Source: Marinomonas sp. TW1
GTDB taxonomy: Bacteria; Pseudomonadota; Gammaproteobacteria; Pseudomonadales; Marinomonadaceae
NCBI RefSeq assembly: GCF_001625355.1
Contig: NZ_JSEE01000017.1
Location: forward strand, 22,258 to 86,257
DNA length: 64,000 bases
Direction: 5' to 3'
The notes beneath the pieces are model-generated. The model saw only the letters and a program-made list of their open reading frames with translations, made no database searches and had not been told where the DNA came from. This document shows positions 15,772 through 23,477 of this stretch, piece by piece. The first letter of the stretch is position 1, and each line of letters begins with the position of its first letter. A program made the translations under genes and the position numbers.

Positions 15772-16454
15772 GCTATGCCCCCAAGCCTTAATTGCTGTTC
15801 TTGCTGATTCGTTGTCGCCTGATTTAACAGCGCTTCGTCACCAGTCGCCCAACCCAATCTTTTGCAAGCATCAGCCTCTTGACGATTATCTATTTTAGTT
15901 TTACGAGCTTTCACATCAGTCATGCCTTTGGTGTACTTGTCGTGATGACTGTCTACTTCTTTAGGTGCCTTCCGACGACCAAAAACATTCACTAACTTTC
16001 GGGAGGCCGACATTACCCAGCCAGTACAAAACTGATCTTGCTGTTTTGCGTTCGCTCGAAATTTTTTCTTGAAGTCCGCTCTCGCTTTTTCGAGTTGCTG
16101 ATGCAAGACATCAAATGAGTAAGCGGCTAATTGCGTGTCTGTTTCTAAGCCAATAAAAGTCGGTATACAAAACCACTGGTATCGATCTCGCTTCACTTTG
16201 CAGTCATAGTTAATGACGCAATAGGTTCCAGAAATGGCCATGATGGCCGTTAACAAATTCGATTCGTATTCCTTTATATTTTTACGGGGAATGGATCGAA
16301 CTGAAACCTCAGTGATAGCAAGTTCATCTTCATTGATACTATGCTTTTTCATCAAAGCCATTGCCTGACGCTTGGCCGTTTCTGCCTCATGCGGGTTATC
16401 ACTTTGAGACAACGCCAACAGCTTACGAATTTTGTCTTGATGCCGCTTATCCAT
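15768..16454 (-). CDS. DUF2786 domain protein
   Basis: 228 residues. The N-terminus (KIRKLLALSQSDNPHEAETAKRQAMALMKKH) is the characteristic DUF2786 pattern found in many phages and plasmids near replication genes. The remainder is basic and helical. Function of the family is unknown; the location just upstream of the O-like gene, with an ATGA overlap, suggests a DNA-metabolism role. GGGGTAGG precedes the start. Confidence 0.78.
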   Translation of the reverse strand: MDKRHQDKIRKLLALSQSDNPHEAETAKRQAMALMKKHSINEDELAITEVSVRSIPRKNIKEYESNLLTAIMAISGTYCVINYDCKVKRDRYQWFCIPTFIGLETDTQLAAYSFDVLHQQLEKARADFKKKFRANAKQQDQFCTGWVMSASRKLVNVFGRRKAPKEVDSHHDKYTKGMTDVKARKTKIDNRQEADACKRLGWATGDEALLNQATTNQQEQQLRLGGIA

Positions 16455-16457
16455 AAC

Positions 16458-16898
16458 CTACCCCTTTATCTGCTTCTTACTGTGCTCAAGCACGGCTTCA
16501 CGAAGATCCATTAACGCCTCGATGGCTTCGGTGATTTCACGCTGGCATTGCTCTTGTTCGCGCATGGTCAGCTTGCCGTCTTCCATGGATTTATGAATCA
16601 TCGCCAATACATCGCCGTGTTCTTTACCGGCTTTCAGCACAGATTCCAGAATGCCCAGCGGTGCGGCTTGCTTCGCCTTGATGCTTAGCTCCATGCCCAT
16701 GGCGCGGTAGATGGCGTGATTACCGGTAATGAGTTGCAAGGCAACAGACTCCCGCAAAGTCAGCTTGTGGGTCTCTGATTGTGGGTTGGCCTTATTAATC
16801 AGAACCTGATGCCCTACTCCCATCAACGGCGCAATAGCTTTCGCGCCCATCCCAGAGTTATGGACTGTGTCGTATATCGCTTGGTCAATGTGATCCAT
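16458..16898 (-). CDS. Phage regulatory protein, CII/CP76 family
   Basis: 146 residues resembling the phage CII-type regulators of P22-like and related phages (Phage_CP76): an N-terminal helical DNA-binding part (AKAIAPLMGVGHQVLINKANP), then LTLRESVALQLITGNHAIYRAMG and a long C-terminal helix. Such proteins influence the lysis-lysogeny choice. It follows the cro region in the rightward-type operon, as cII does in lambda. TCAGGAGAAAACA precedes ATG. Confidence 0.75.
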   Translation of the reverse strand: MDHIDQAIYDTVHNSGMGAKAIAPLMGVGHQVLINKANPQSETHKLTLRESVALQLITGNHAIYRAMGMELSIKAKQAAPLGILESVLKAGKEHGDVLAMIHKSMEDGKLTMREQEQCQREITEAIEALMDLREAVLEHSKKQIKG

Positions 16899-16996
16899 TG
16901 TTTTCTCCTGAAATAACTAAACGTACTCTTAACTTGAAGCCACGTTTTTAATGTTCTAAATTCGGTATTCCATTACTCAGAAAGCAAGGAAAGCGC

Positions 16997-17296
16997 ATGA
17001 ATATTGTGATTCTCAAAGAAATCGGTGAGAGCCTTCACGTTAGTAAAAGACTCCCAAACATTTCTGGCCCAGTGCCCCGCTTCTTAGAAGTTCTTAACAT
17101 TCCAGAAGAGCAACTAGACCTAAAGGCTCCAGATGGATTTATTGTTGTCTCTGTTACCTACGAAATTGAGAACAACGTATTAATCCCCACCGTCGACTGT
17201 CTTCCCTTCCTCGGTGAAGAATCCATTCCTGACCTAATTAGAAAATTCAGATGCTATATCTTGGAAAAAGCACCTGAGAAAGACGAGGAGGATTAG
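16997..17296 (+). CDS. Small unknown protein embedded antisense in the early operon
   Basis: 99 residues with AAGGAA before the ATG. It runs against the cro-cII transcript and its stop overlaps the stop of the convergent 92-residue gene by four bases. No family recognised; acidic C-terminus. Its orientation suggests an independently transcribed accessory gene. Confidence 0.58.
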   Translation: MNIVILKEIGESLHVSKRLPNISGPVPRFLEVLNIPEEQLDLKAPDGFIVVSVTYEIENNVLIPTVDCLPFLGEESIPDLIRKFRCYILEKAPEKDEED

Positions 17297-17571
17297 CTCC
17301 CCCCATCAGACAGGGGCGGCGTTTCTTTAAAACCCCTGTCTTCATTAAAAAATTCAGGCGTAATGGTGAGGTTTGTTATATCTTTCAGGACGGCCTCAAC
17401 CATTACTTTCGTTTCATATATTTGCTGGCTTACTTGAGTACCTTGTAATCCGGAGCTTTGAAGCTTTAATCCTGCGGTATGACAAGAATCTCTTAAATGA
17501 TCCAAAGCCCGAACTACACGTACAGCGCTGGGGCAAATAATGACGCGGCGTATCTCTTGTTGTTCACTCAT
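17293..17571 (-). CDS. Small early phage protein, unknown
   Basis: 92 residues from ATG 17571, chosen because AGGAGA sits eight bases upstream; an in-frame start at 17589 exists but lies on that ribosome site. It is the second gene after cro. Mostly helical, no motif recognised. Confidence 0.58.
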   Translation of the reverse strand: MSEQQEIRRVIICPSAVRVVRALDHLRDSCHTAGLKLQSSGLQGTQVSQQIYETKVMVEAVLKDITNLTITPEFFNEDRGFKETPPLSDGGS

Positions 17572-17618
17572 TGTTTTCTCCTGATTCATTCAAACGTGTT
17601 CTGGTTGAAAATCGTTCG

Positions 17619-17804
17619 CTAAGCTGATTTGACATAAAGCGCTGGGTCGTACTTCAACGCGCCATTGGTTAGCTTCTCAATTCGGAGGGCTTGTTTCTCG
17701 GGAATCACATCGCCCCATTGAGAAACAGAGCTTTGTGAAATTTTTAAAAACTCAGCAATCCTTGTCCCGCTACCAAAGTGATCAATCAATCGTTTTTTGA
17801 GCAT
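17619..17804 (-). CDS. Cro-like repressor
   Basis: 61 residues with a helix-turn-helix (GTRIAEFLKISQSSVSQWG, about 12-30) and the IPEKQALRIEKLTNGALKYD tail common to Cro/DicC proteins. It is transcribed divergently from cI across a 106-base region holding four operator sites, the classic arrangement. Cro would repress cI and allow lytic growth. Confidence 0.87.
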   Translation of the reverse strand: MLKKRLIDHFGSGTRIAEFLKISQSSVSQWGDVIPEKQALRIEKLTNGALKYDPALYVKSA

Positions 17805-17823
17805 GTTTCGTTCAATCCGGAAT

Positions 17824-17910
17824 TTAAGTTTTCCTAAGTTTAATGTCTTAGGAAAACTTAAGTCAAGATAACTTAAGATTACTTACATAGATTTATTTAG
17901 GATTCCTTAA
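17824..17910. promoter_or_regulatory. cI-cro operator region (OR-like)
   Basis: Sites at 17824-17837 (TTAAGTTTTCCTAA) and 17848-17861 (its inverted copy TTAGGAAAACTTAA) are near-perfect; weaker ones lie at about 17873-17885 and 17897-17910, the last abutting the cI start. A cro promoter, TTGACT-17-TTAAAC on the minus strand, has an operator in its spacer. Confidence 0.72.
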
Positions 17911-18555
17911 ATGAAAACATTAGGATTACGAATACGCGAAAAGCGTAATGAGCAGAACATCACTCAATTGCAGCTATCAAAATTAGTTGGAGTTTCTCAT
18001 GTCACGGTCTCCCAATGGGAAAGCGACACAACCGCGCCGAATGGGGAAAATCTATATAAGCTTGCTCAGACACTAAAAACACAAGCCAACTGGTTGATAT
18101 CAGGAATTAATTCTCAACATGAAAGTAATGTGATCGCTCCGCCTATTCAGCAGAAGATGAAAAAGTTACCTGTTATAAGCCATGTACAAGCAGGCGCTTG
18201 GACAGAAGCTATAGATTACAGAGCCCTAGGTGACGAAATTCAATGGGAAGAAGCCCCATCTTCAGTAGAGGAAAATGCTTTTTGGCTTAAAGTCATTGGC
18301 GATAGCATGACGGCTCAAAATGGTGTTAGCGTCCCTGAAGGTAGTTTGATATTGGTAAATCCCAACATACCTGCAGAGAATGGAAGTTTAGTCGTGGCTA
18401 AGCTGGATGGTACCGATGAAGTCACCTTCAAAAAACTAATGATTGATGCTGGCCAAAAATATCTAAAGCCACTAAATCAAAGCTATAATGCAATTGCGAT
18501 CAATGGCAACTGCCGAATTATAGGTGTAGTTACCGAGTCGAAGTACAAGTTTTAA
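17911..18555 (+). CDS. CI-type phage repressor with S24 autocleavage domain
   Basis: 214 residues. N-terminal helix-turn-helix at about 17-37 (TQLQLSKLVGVSHVTVSQWE). The C-terminal LexA/S24 domain has an Ala94-Gly95 cleavage site, the nucleophile Ser132 in GDSM and Lys174 in VTFKKL. It should hold the prophage silent and be inactivated through RecA after DNA damage. The start has AGGA within the last operator. Its stop overlaps the convergent toxin gene stop. Confidence 0.92.
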   Translation: MKTLGLRIREKRNEQNITQLQLSKLVGVSHVTVSQWESDTTAPNGENLYKLAQTLKTQANWLISGINSQHESNVIAPPIQQKMKKLPVISHVQAGAWTEAIDYRALGDEIQWEEAPSSVEENAFWLKVIGDSMTAQNGVSVPEGSLILVNPNIPAENGSLVVAKLDGTDEVTFKKLMIDAGQKYLKPLNQSYNAIAINGNCRIIGVVTESKYKF

Positions 18556-19100
18556 ACGGCAAGGTTGAATTGAGGTTTTAGAGTTCTAAGCAGTGTAAAG
18601 CAGTCCGTATGTTTGATACCAAAATTGTCGCATACATTCGGCACCTTCACTTTTGTAGAATTATCAGGAACTCTTTTCTCATGAGTAACAATACAAACCT
18701 CATCCCCCTGAGAAGTTAAAGCCATTGCCTTTGCTATGATCCATGGATCTGCACAATTTAAAAAGCTATCTCTGCTTGCTACATTCAAATGAGGTTGAGA
18801 CATTAAATAGTCGACAATTTGAATGAAGCATTCCTGAGTCTGATCATCACTAGTGTCCTGAAAGTGATGATCACGAGCTTTAACCCAGACACTTAACTTA
18901 TCTTCTTCTTTCTGTTTCTCGCCTGGTTTAGCTTTGGCAGGTTTAGGTTGTTTCAGTTCATCCTGAATTTCCTTGATTGATACTAAGCGGCTTTCTATTA
19001 CAGATTGATCAAGGAATGCCCAAAAACCTGAGCAAAAATACATATCATAATATGAGCCTTGCGCTTGTATATATATGTTCGCGTCTAGCATATACAACAT
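18552..19100 (-). CDS. DUF4411 PIN-like protein, probable toxin
   Basis: 182 residues. The opening MLYMLDANIYIQAQGSYYDMYF and the later NCADPWIIAKAMAL segment are typical of DUF4411, a PIN-like family predicted to be RNases; Asp6, Asn8 and the Asp in CADPW are candidate metal ligands. It is coupled by a TAATG overlap to the XRE-ImmA/IrrE gene, the usual partner of this family, so a toxin-antitoxin role is likely. It ends tail to tail with cI. Confidence 0.78.
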   Translation of the reverse strand: MLYMLDANIYIQAQGSYYDMYFCSGFWAFLDQSVIESRLVSIKEIQDELKQPKPAKAKPGEKQKEEDKLSVWVKARDHHFQDTSDDQTQECFIQIVDYLMSQPHLNVASRDSFLNCADPWIIAKAMALTSQGDEVCIVTHEKRVPDNSTKVKVPNVCDNFGIKHTDCFTLLRTLKPQFNLAV

Positions 19101-20227
19101 TAGATACCTAAATCCTTGGCTAAGTTCTTAACATTCAATGGTTTGGTTCCAAGTAAATGCCCTGCATCTCTAAGAAGCATACGACCACTAAGTGCCTCTG
19201 AAACAACAGCACTAGCAAAACTCTTACTTAAACGTGAAATTTTAGTACGATAGTACGATGGGCCAGAGCTATCAGAACTCTTCTCATAATCGACAACATA
19301 CTTGCGAATTTCTTGACTATATTCATCTTGAGTAATTAGACCAAGAGTTAATGCTCTACGAGCAATTACCCATCGACTCACATGAAAGTGATTGGCTATT
19401 GCTGCAACATCTAAACGCCAATGCTCGTGCTCCCAAATGTCTAACAACTCATTAGCTGGAACTAAAAACTCCGCAGCAACCGCGTTGCACTTAACTTCTT
19501 CTTTACGATGATTATTTGGAGATATATCAGATAAGCCGCTTTGACCTATCCAAATATGAGCAAGTTCATGTATCAGAGTAAACAATTGTGCCGTTTTTGC
19601 ATCGGCGCTATTGATGAAAACCACTGGACTTATCTCATCATAAATAGCAAAACCTCGAAACTCACTAACGTGCAGAGGTTTACTAGCCCCCCCCAAATCA
19701 CGCTCCTTCATAACAAGCACACCAAGGCTCTCAATATGATTTCTTACCGTGCGCTCATAATCGTCCCATTTACCAGTACGTCTGGTGGGAAGTTCTAAGC
19801 GAGCCCTCATATCTTTAACAATGTCATCGACTGGGCTATCTGCCGTAAATTTAGTTTTGAAACTTTTTTCGTGATAGAGATTTTCTAAGCGATATTCTTT
19901 ATACCAGTCTTGCCTTTCCATCACTGTTCGAATGATAGCAATCAGTGAAGCACTAGGCTTTTGAACGCCTTTGCCGTCAATTGTACGTAAATCTGGAATT
20001 GGAAGTTCTTCTTGCGGCGTAGTTTTAGCAAAGAATAGACCAAAAGATACAAGCGTACAGTCAGCTAGATTTCTAGCCTGCTTCATAGTTGGAGAATCTT
20101 CACCACTCTCCCAAGAAGCCACTTGTTCTTCTTTAACGTTCAATCGTTTTGAAAGCTCAGACGCAGTCATTCCTGCACGCTCACGCGCCCAAGTTATATT
20201 GGCTGGGTTTATATGTGCTTTGCTCAT
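19100..20227 (-). CDS. XRE helix-turn-helix plus ImmA/IrrE metallopeptidase, probable antitoxin
   Basis: 375 residues. An XRE DNA-binding domain lies at about 10-60 (ITWARERAGMTASELSKRLNVKEEQVASWE). The ImmA/IrrE (COG2856) domain follows, with the zinc motif HELAH at 220-224. The C-terminus is helical. Proteins of this type pair with DUF4411 toxins. The gene sits between cI and the left operators, where lambda carries rexAB, so it may be active in the lysogen. Divergent from the csrA-like gene. Confidence 0.82.
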   Translation of the reverse strand: MSKAHINPANITWARERAGMTASELSKRLNVKEEQVASWESGEDSPTMKQARNLADCTLVSFGLFFAKTTPQEELPIPDLRTIDGKGVQKPSASLIAIIRTVMERQDWYKEYRLENLYHEKSFKTKFTADSPVDDIVKDMRARLELPTRRTGKWDDYERTVRNHIESLGVLVMKERDLGGASKPLHVSEFRGFAIYDEISPVVFINSADAKTAQLFTLIHELAHIWIGQSGLSDISPNNHRKEEVKCNAVAAEFLVPANELLDIWEHEHWRLDVAAIANHFHVSRWVIARRALTLGLITQDEYSQEIRKYVVDYEKSSDSSGPSYYRTKISRLSKSFASAVVSEALSGRMLLRDAGHLLGTKPLNVKNLAKDLGI

Positions 20228-20406
20228 ATCGAATCGACCTAGAAAAACAATGTTTTAAGTGTAGCTAAGAATACAAAAGAGGATATGTCTGCCTGCTCCT
20301 TGGCATCTTGATTGTAGATTAAAACTTAACCTTGTACTGATTGGCAACAAATAAAGGCGATCAAATTAAATTTAAGCAAAATATTTTTCGGGAAACCAAA
20401 AGAAAT

Positions 20407-20508
20407 TTAAGTTTTCCTAAATTTTGCTTGACATAAAACTTAAGTTTTACTAAATTTTGCTTGACATAAAACTTAAGTTTTACTAAGTTACAACTTAAGC
20501 AAACTTAA
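20407..20508. promoter_or_regulatory. Second operator cluster (OL-like) with tandem promoters
   Basis: Operators matching the cI-cro set occur at 20407-20420, 20440-20453, 20473-20486 and 20495-20508. Two perfect 33-base tandem units (20418-20450 and 20451-20483) each carry TTGACA (20428, 20461) with an operator in the spacer and a weak -10 (TAAATT, TAAGTT). They face the csrA-like operon. The rest of the gap 20228-20535 shows no gene. Confidence 0.72.
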
Positions 20509-20535
20509 ATAATCAAACCAAAAGGATAGGAAATT

Positions 20536-20844
20536 ATGTTAATTCTGACTCGACGCATTGGCGAAACCATCATGATTGGCGATGAAATCGAAGTAACGAT
20601 TTCAGGCATCAAAGGCAATCTAATCCGCATTCGTACCGCTACCCCCGCCCTACTCACGCAAACTCGCAAGGTTGGACAAGCCATCAACATTGGCGACAAC
20701 ATCAGCGTGGAAATTCTGAGCGTAAAAGGCATGCAAGTTCGCCTTGGCATTACCGCTCCGCGCAATATTGCCGTTCATCGCGAGGAAATCTACCTCAAAA
20801 TCAAAGCAGAACTACCTGGCTCTGCCATAAGCTTGGCGCACTAA
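20536..20844 (+). CDS. CsrA-like RNA-binding protein with partial internal duplication
   Basis: 102 residues against about 61 for ordinary CsrA. Residues 1-37 are a CsrA beginning ([20 protein letters not shown] and IKGNLIRI) that breaks off before the conserved HREEIY helix. A second, complete copy begins at about residue 39 ([36 protein letters not shown]). The copies align without gaps at an offset of 38. CsrA binds GGA motifs in mRNA leaders. First gene of the left operon, under OL-like operators, with AAAGGATAGG before ATG. Confidence 0.88.
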   Translation: MLILTRRIGETIMIGDEIEVTISGIKGNLIRIRTATPALLTQTRKVGQAINIGDNISVEILSVKGMQVRLGITAPRNIAVHREEIYLKIKAELPGSAISLAH

Positions 20845-20898
20845 AAAAATAGGCATGGATGCATTATTTAAAGGCGATTAGCCACACAAGGAGATACC

Positions 20899-21363
20899 AT
20901 GAATACCAATCAATTTAACTGGCAAGAAGACCTTGTTGCCGGCCATGATGAAAACAGTACCCCCATCACCGTTCGTCAGCTTATAGACGCCATAAACGGG
21001 TATGAAAGCCTGCACGCTATTGCCTCTATGTCAGACAGCATGCGGGATAACCTAGCTCGAGCCGCTGCAGAAAACTATCGAGTAAAGCAGCACAACGAAA
21101 GCCTGCAGCGCACCGTCAACCAACTTGAGCAGCAGCTCAACTCTGCCAATGCTCGCATTAGCCAACTTCTAAATGAACACGCAGAATTTGATAACAGCAA
21201 AGCCCTAAACATTTTGGCCCAATATGCTGACCCAACATACTGGCGCAACCCCTACAACCAACATGGCGAGCTAAACACCCAACAAAGAAGCGTCTTCGCC
21301 AAAGGTTATCACGGCTATGAACTGGCCATGTCCGTCATCAAGACAACGCAACAGGTTGCGTAA
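20899..21363 (+). CDS. Unknown left-operon protein with coiled coil
   Basis: 154 residues with AAGGAG before ATG. The middle (about 55-100) forms a coiled coil (ENYRVKQHNESLQRTVNQ and the following Leu-rich helix). The C-terminus has YADPTYWRNPYNQHGE. No family assigned. It lies between the csrA-like gene and further small genes in the CI-controlled left operon. Confidence 0.65.
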   Translation: MNTNQFNWQEDLVAGHDENSTPITVRQLIDAINGYESLHAIASMSDSMRDNLARAAAENYRVKQHNESLQRTVNQLEQQLNSANARISQLLNEHAEFDNSKALNILAQYADPTYWRNPYNQHGELNTQQRSVFAKGYHGYELAMSVIKTTQQVA

Positions 21364-21375
21364 AAGGGGGATGAC

Positions 21376-21801
21376 ATGAGTTTTGCAGTATTTGGTGTTT
21401 CAAAAGAACTAGCAGAAAGACAAGCAAAAACACGCCTTGCGAAAATTGAAAAGGCGGGAGAAAAAGCAGCACAAGAAATGGTCTCAAAATGGAAGTTCGA
21501 CAGACAATTAAGCAAAGTCGATATTGCAGTAAAAATTCTTGCCAATATTGGTGAGATTCCAGAAGAGCCCTATCAAAATGCATTGAATGAACTCGTCAGC
21601 CAATACATGACAACCCTAACACCAAAGCAGATATCCCCGCTTTATGGTGACCCAAAGCGCTGCAATGAGTTCTCCACAATCGCTCGTAAATTTGGCGCCA
21701 GTCAAATTGGCTACAAACAATGTGTACGACAAGAAGACCCAAAGCATGCGGGAAAATTCAAAAGCACGTGGATAGATGTTCCACAACGTCTATTAAACTA
21801 G
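21376..21801 (+). CDS. Unknown left-operon protein
   Basis: 141 residues with AAAAGGGGG upstream of the start. The N-terminus is Lys/Ala-rich and helical, and the C-terminal part has a basic segment (SQIGYKQCVRQEDPKHAGKF). No domain recognised. It is 12 bases from its neighbour on either side, so it belongs to the same operon. Confidence 0.63.
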   Translation: MSFAVFGVSKELAERQAKTRLAKIEKAGEKAAQEMVSKWKFDRQLSKVDIAVKILANIGEIPEEPYQNALNELVSQYMTTLTPKQISPLYGDPKRCNEFSTIARKFGASQIGYKQCVRQEDPKHAGKFKSTWIDVPQRLLN

Positions 21802-21812
21802 GGAGTATTGAT

Positions 21813-22175
21813 ATGAGTTCAAAAACACTTTTTTTACTCATGGCTGAATTTGAAGGACGAGCGGCTGTAAAACTTGAAGAAGCATTGCACTACACCAACT
21901 TCAAAACACTGCATGAGGCCAATAAAGCGGCCAATTGTGGGGAGCTTCCCATTCCAGCCTTTCGAATGAGCAAGTCACAGAAGAGCCCCTACATCATTCA
22001 TCTGGAAGATTTGGCCGAGGCATTGGACACAGCGCGCGAAGAAGCCAAACAACGCGCCTTGCTGCTAAGTGGCAAGGCTCCAATCTCAGAGCGAACAACT
22101 AAAAAGCAAAGCCTAATAAAAGAAGGGCCACTGAGACGTGGCCGACGCACTCAACGAGAGGCTATATCGGCTTAA
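21813..22175 (+). CDS. PrtN-like (pyocin activator family) protein
   Basis: 120 residues. SSKTLFLLMAEFEGRAAVKLEEA at the start, ELPIPAFRMSKSQKSPYIIH in the middle and LEDLAEALD after it match the pyocin activator PrtN family. In pyocins PrtN turns on the particle genes; phage relatives near integrases may act as activators or recombination directionality factors. ATG 21813 is chosen because AGGGAG precedes it; the longer frame overlaps the previous gene. The 3' end overlaps the convergent integrase by 14 bases. Confidence 0.75.
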   Translation: MSSKTLFLLMAEFEGRAAVKLEEALHYTNFKTLHEANKAANCGELPIPAFRMSKSQKSPYIIHLEDLAEALDTAREEAKQRALLLSGKAPISERTTKKQSLIKEGPLRRGRRTQREAISA

Positions 22176-23304
22176 TTAAGCCGGCCTCTCCGAGGTTTCT
22201 TGCGGGTTCAAAGTCGGCGTATTTATCAAACGCTCCCACTTTATTTAGATGCGTGTATCGCGCCAAATTATTCCACGAGCGATGTCCTGACACCATGCTC
22301 ACTTGCGGTATGGCATAACCCAGCTCAAACAAGTGACTCACACCTTCGTGGCGCAGATCATGGAAGGTCAAATCTTCAATATTCGCAGCCACGCAAGACC
22401 GACGAAAACCCGAACCAATAGTTGATTCAGCGTACGGAAATACTCTAGGCTCTCCATCTTGCCTTGGTTGGCGTTTAATAATCTCGATCGCTCTATTGGG
22501 AAGATGCAACAACATATCGTTGCCCTTCTTTTTACGAGGGTGCTTCATGTCTTTGATCAACACCACACCTTCTGCAAAATCAATATCGTTCCATTCGATA
22601 CGACAAATTTCACCCAGTCGACGAGTTGAAAAGATAGCGAATAATACAACATCGGCCAGTGGGGTTTTAAATACCGAGCTTCTGGACTTCCCATTCCTTT
22701 CTCGGTGGACATAATCACAAATACCGATTAACTCATCGAGTGATGGCCGACGCGCTCTAGCGGTTGAACGATCGATAATGCCCATCCGATTACCCAGCTC
22801 TAATGCGTCGTCTATCTCTTGTAAGTCGATAGCAACTGACCACGCCACCCTGGCATACTTTGCCAACACACGAATATAACTGATGTCTTGATTCACTGTA
22901 GCAGGTTTGGCGCCATCTTCATGGTACCGCTTACGAAGATACGCCATTAAATCGGCCGAGGTCATTTCAGACAAAAAGACCTCTTTTAACAGTGGCTCTT
23001 TGCTCATTAGCATCATCGTACTGCGTTTGGTTTTGCCAAGTGGGCTTGGTGCGTCTTCATGTTCAGACACATAACGCGCCATACCCTCAGCAACCGAAAG
23101 CTGAACCAACGACTTGCCACTTTCTAACTTGCGCTTAACTTCAGCTTCACGATTAGCCGCCCATAACTTAGCATTTTTAGAAGCTGATTTTCCTTCAAAA
23201 CTCGATGCCTCACTAAAAACAACCTTGCCTCCACGAGAAATTCGAATTTGAGCAACGTGAACAATACTTCCATTTTTTTTAGTTCTAGTTTTAAAAGTTG
23301 CCAT
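22162..23304 (-). CDS. Prophage integrase, tyrosine recombinase
   Basis: 380 residues. An N-terminal arm-binding domain (1-60) and core-binding SAM-like domain (about 70-165) are followed by the catalytic domain with Arg229 in STRRLGE, His315 and Arg318 in HDLRHE, His341 in SGHRSW and Tyr350. All catalytic residues are present, so it should be active. It abuts dusA, a known integration target for prophages and islands. Its upstream region carries three TGTAGCA motifs that may be arm sites. Confidence 0.93.
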   Translation of the reverse strand: MATFKTRTKKNGSIVHVAQIRISRGGKVVFSEASSFEGKSASKNAKLWAANREAEVKRKLESGKSLVQLSVAEGMARYVSEHEDAPSPLGKTKRSTMMLMSKEPLLKEVFLSEMTSADLMAYLRKRYHEDGAKPATVNQDISYIRVLAKYARVAWSVAIDLQEIDDALELGNRMGIIDRSTARARRPSLDELIGICDYVHRERNGKSRSSVFKTPLADVVLFAIFSTRRLGEICRIEWNDIDFAEGVVLIKDMKHPRKKKGNDMLLHLPNRAIEIIKRQPRQDGEPRVFPYAESTIGSGFRRSCVAANIEDLTFHDLRHEGVSHLFELGYAIPQVSMVSGHRSWNNLARYTHLNKVGAFDKYADFEPARNLGEAGLIKPI

Positions 23305-23396
23305 ATTAATTTAGAAACCTGTAATTTTATGACATAATCAAACGCACTAAATGGTAACGAAGAATAATGTCTGGTATGAAACTAATAACAACGCAA

Positions 23397-23433
23397 AATG
23401 CTACAAAAAAAAATGTAGCAACCTTGTAGCATT
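23397..23433. repeat. Three TGTAGCA motifs between integrase and dusA
   Basis: AATGCTACAA at 23397 and TTGTAGCATT at 23424 form a perfect 10-base inverted repeat, with a further TGTAGCA at 23414. Location next to the integrase start suggests arm-type binding sites or a regulatory palindrome. The attachment core is probably a little further right, in the 5' part of dusA. Confidence 0.5.
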
Positions 23434-23477
23434 ATATTACCTAAAAGCCCAAATAACGACCCAAATTGACCCTATAA

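Noticed and set aside
21720..21812. Upstream extension of the PrtN-like gene
   Set aside because: It would overlap the previous gene by 80 bases, while ATG 21813 has a good ribosome site and matches the family start.
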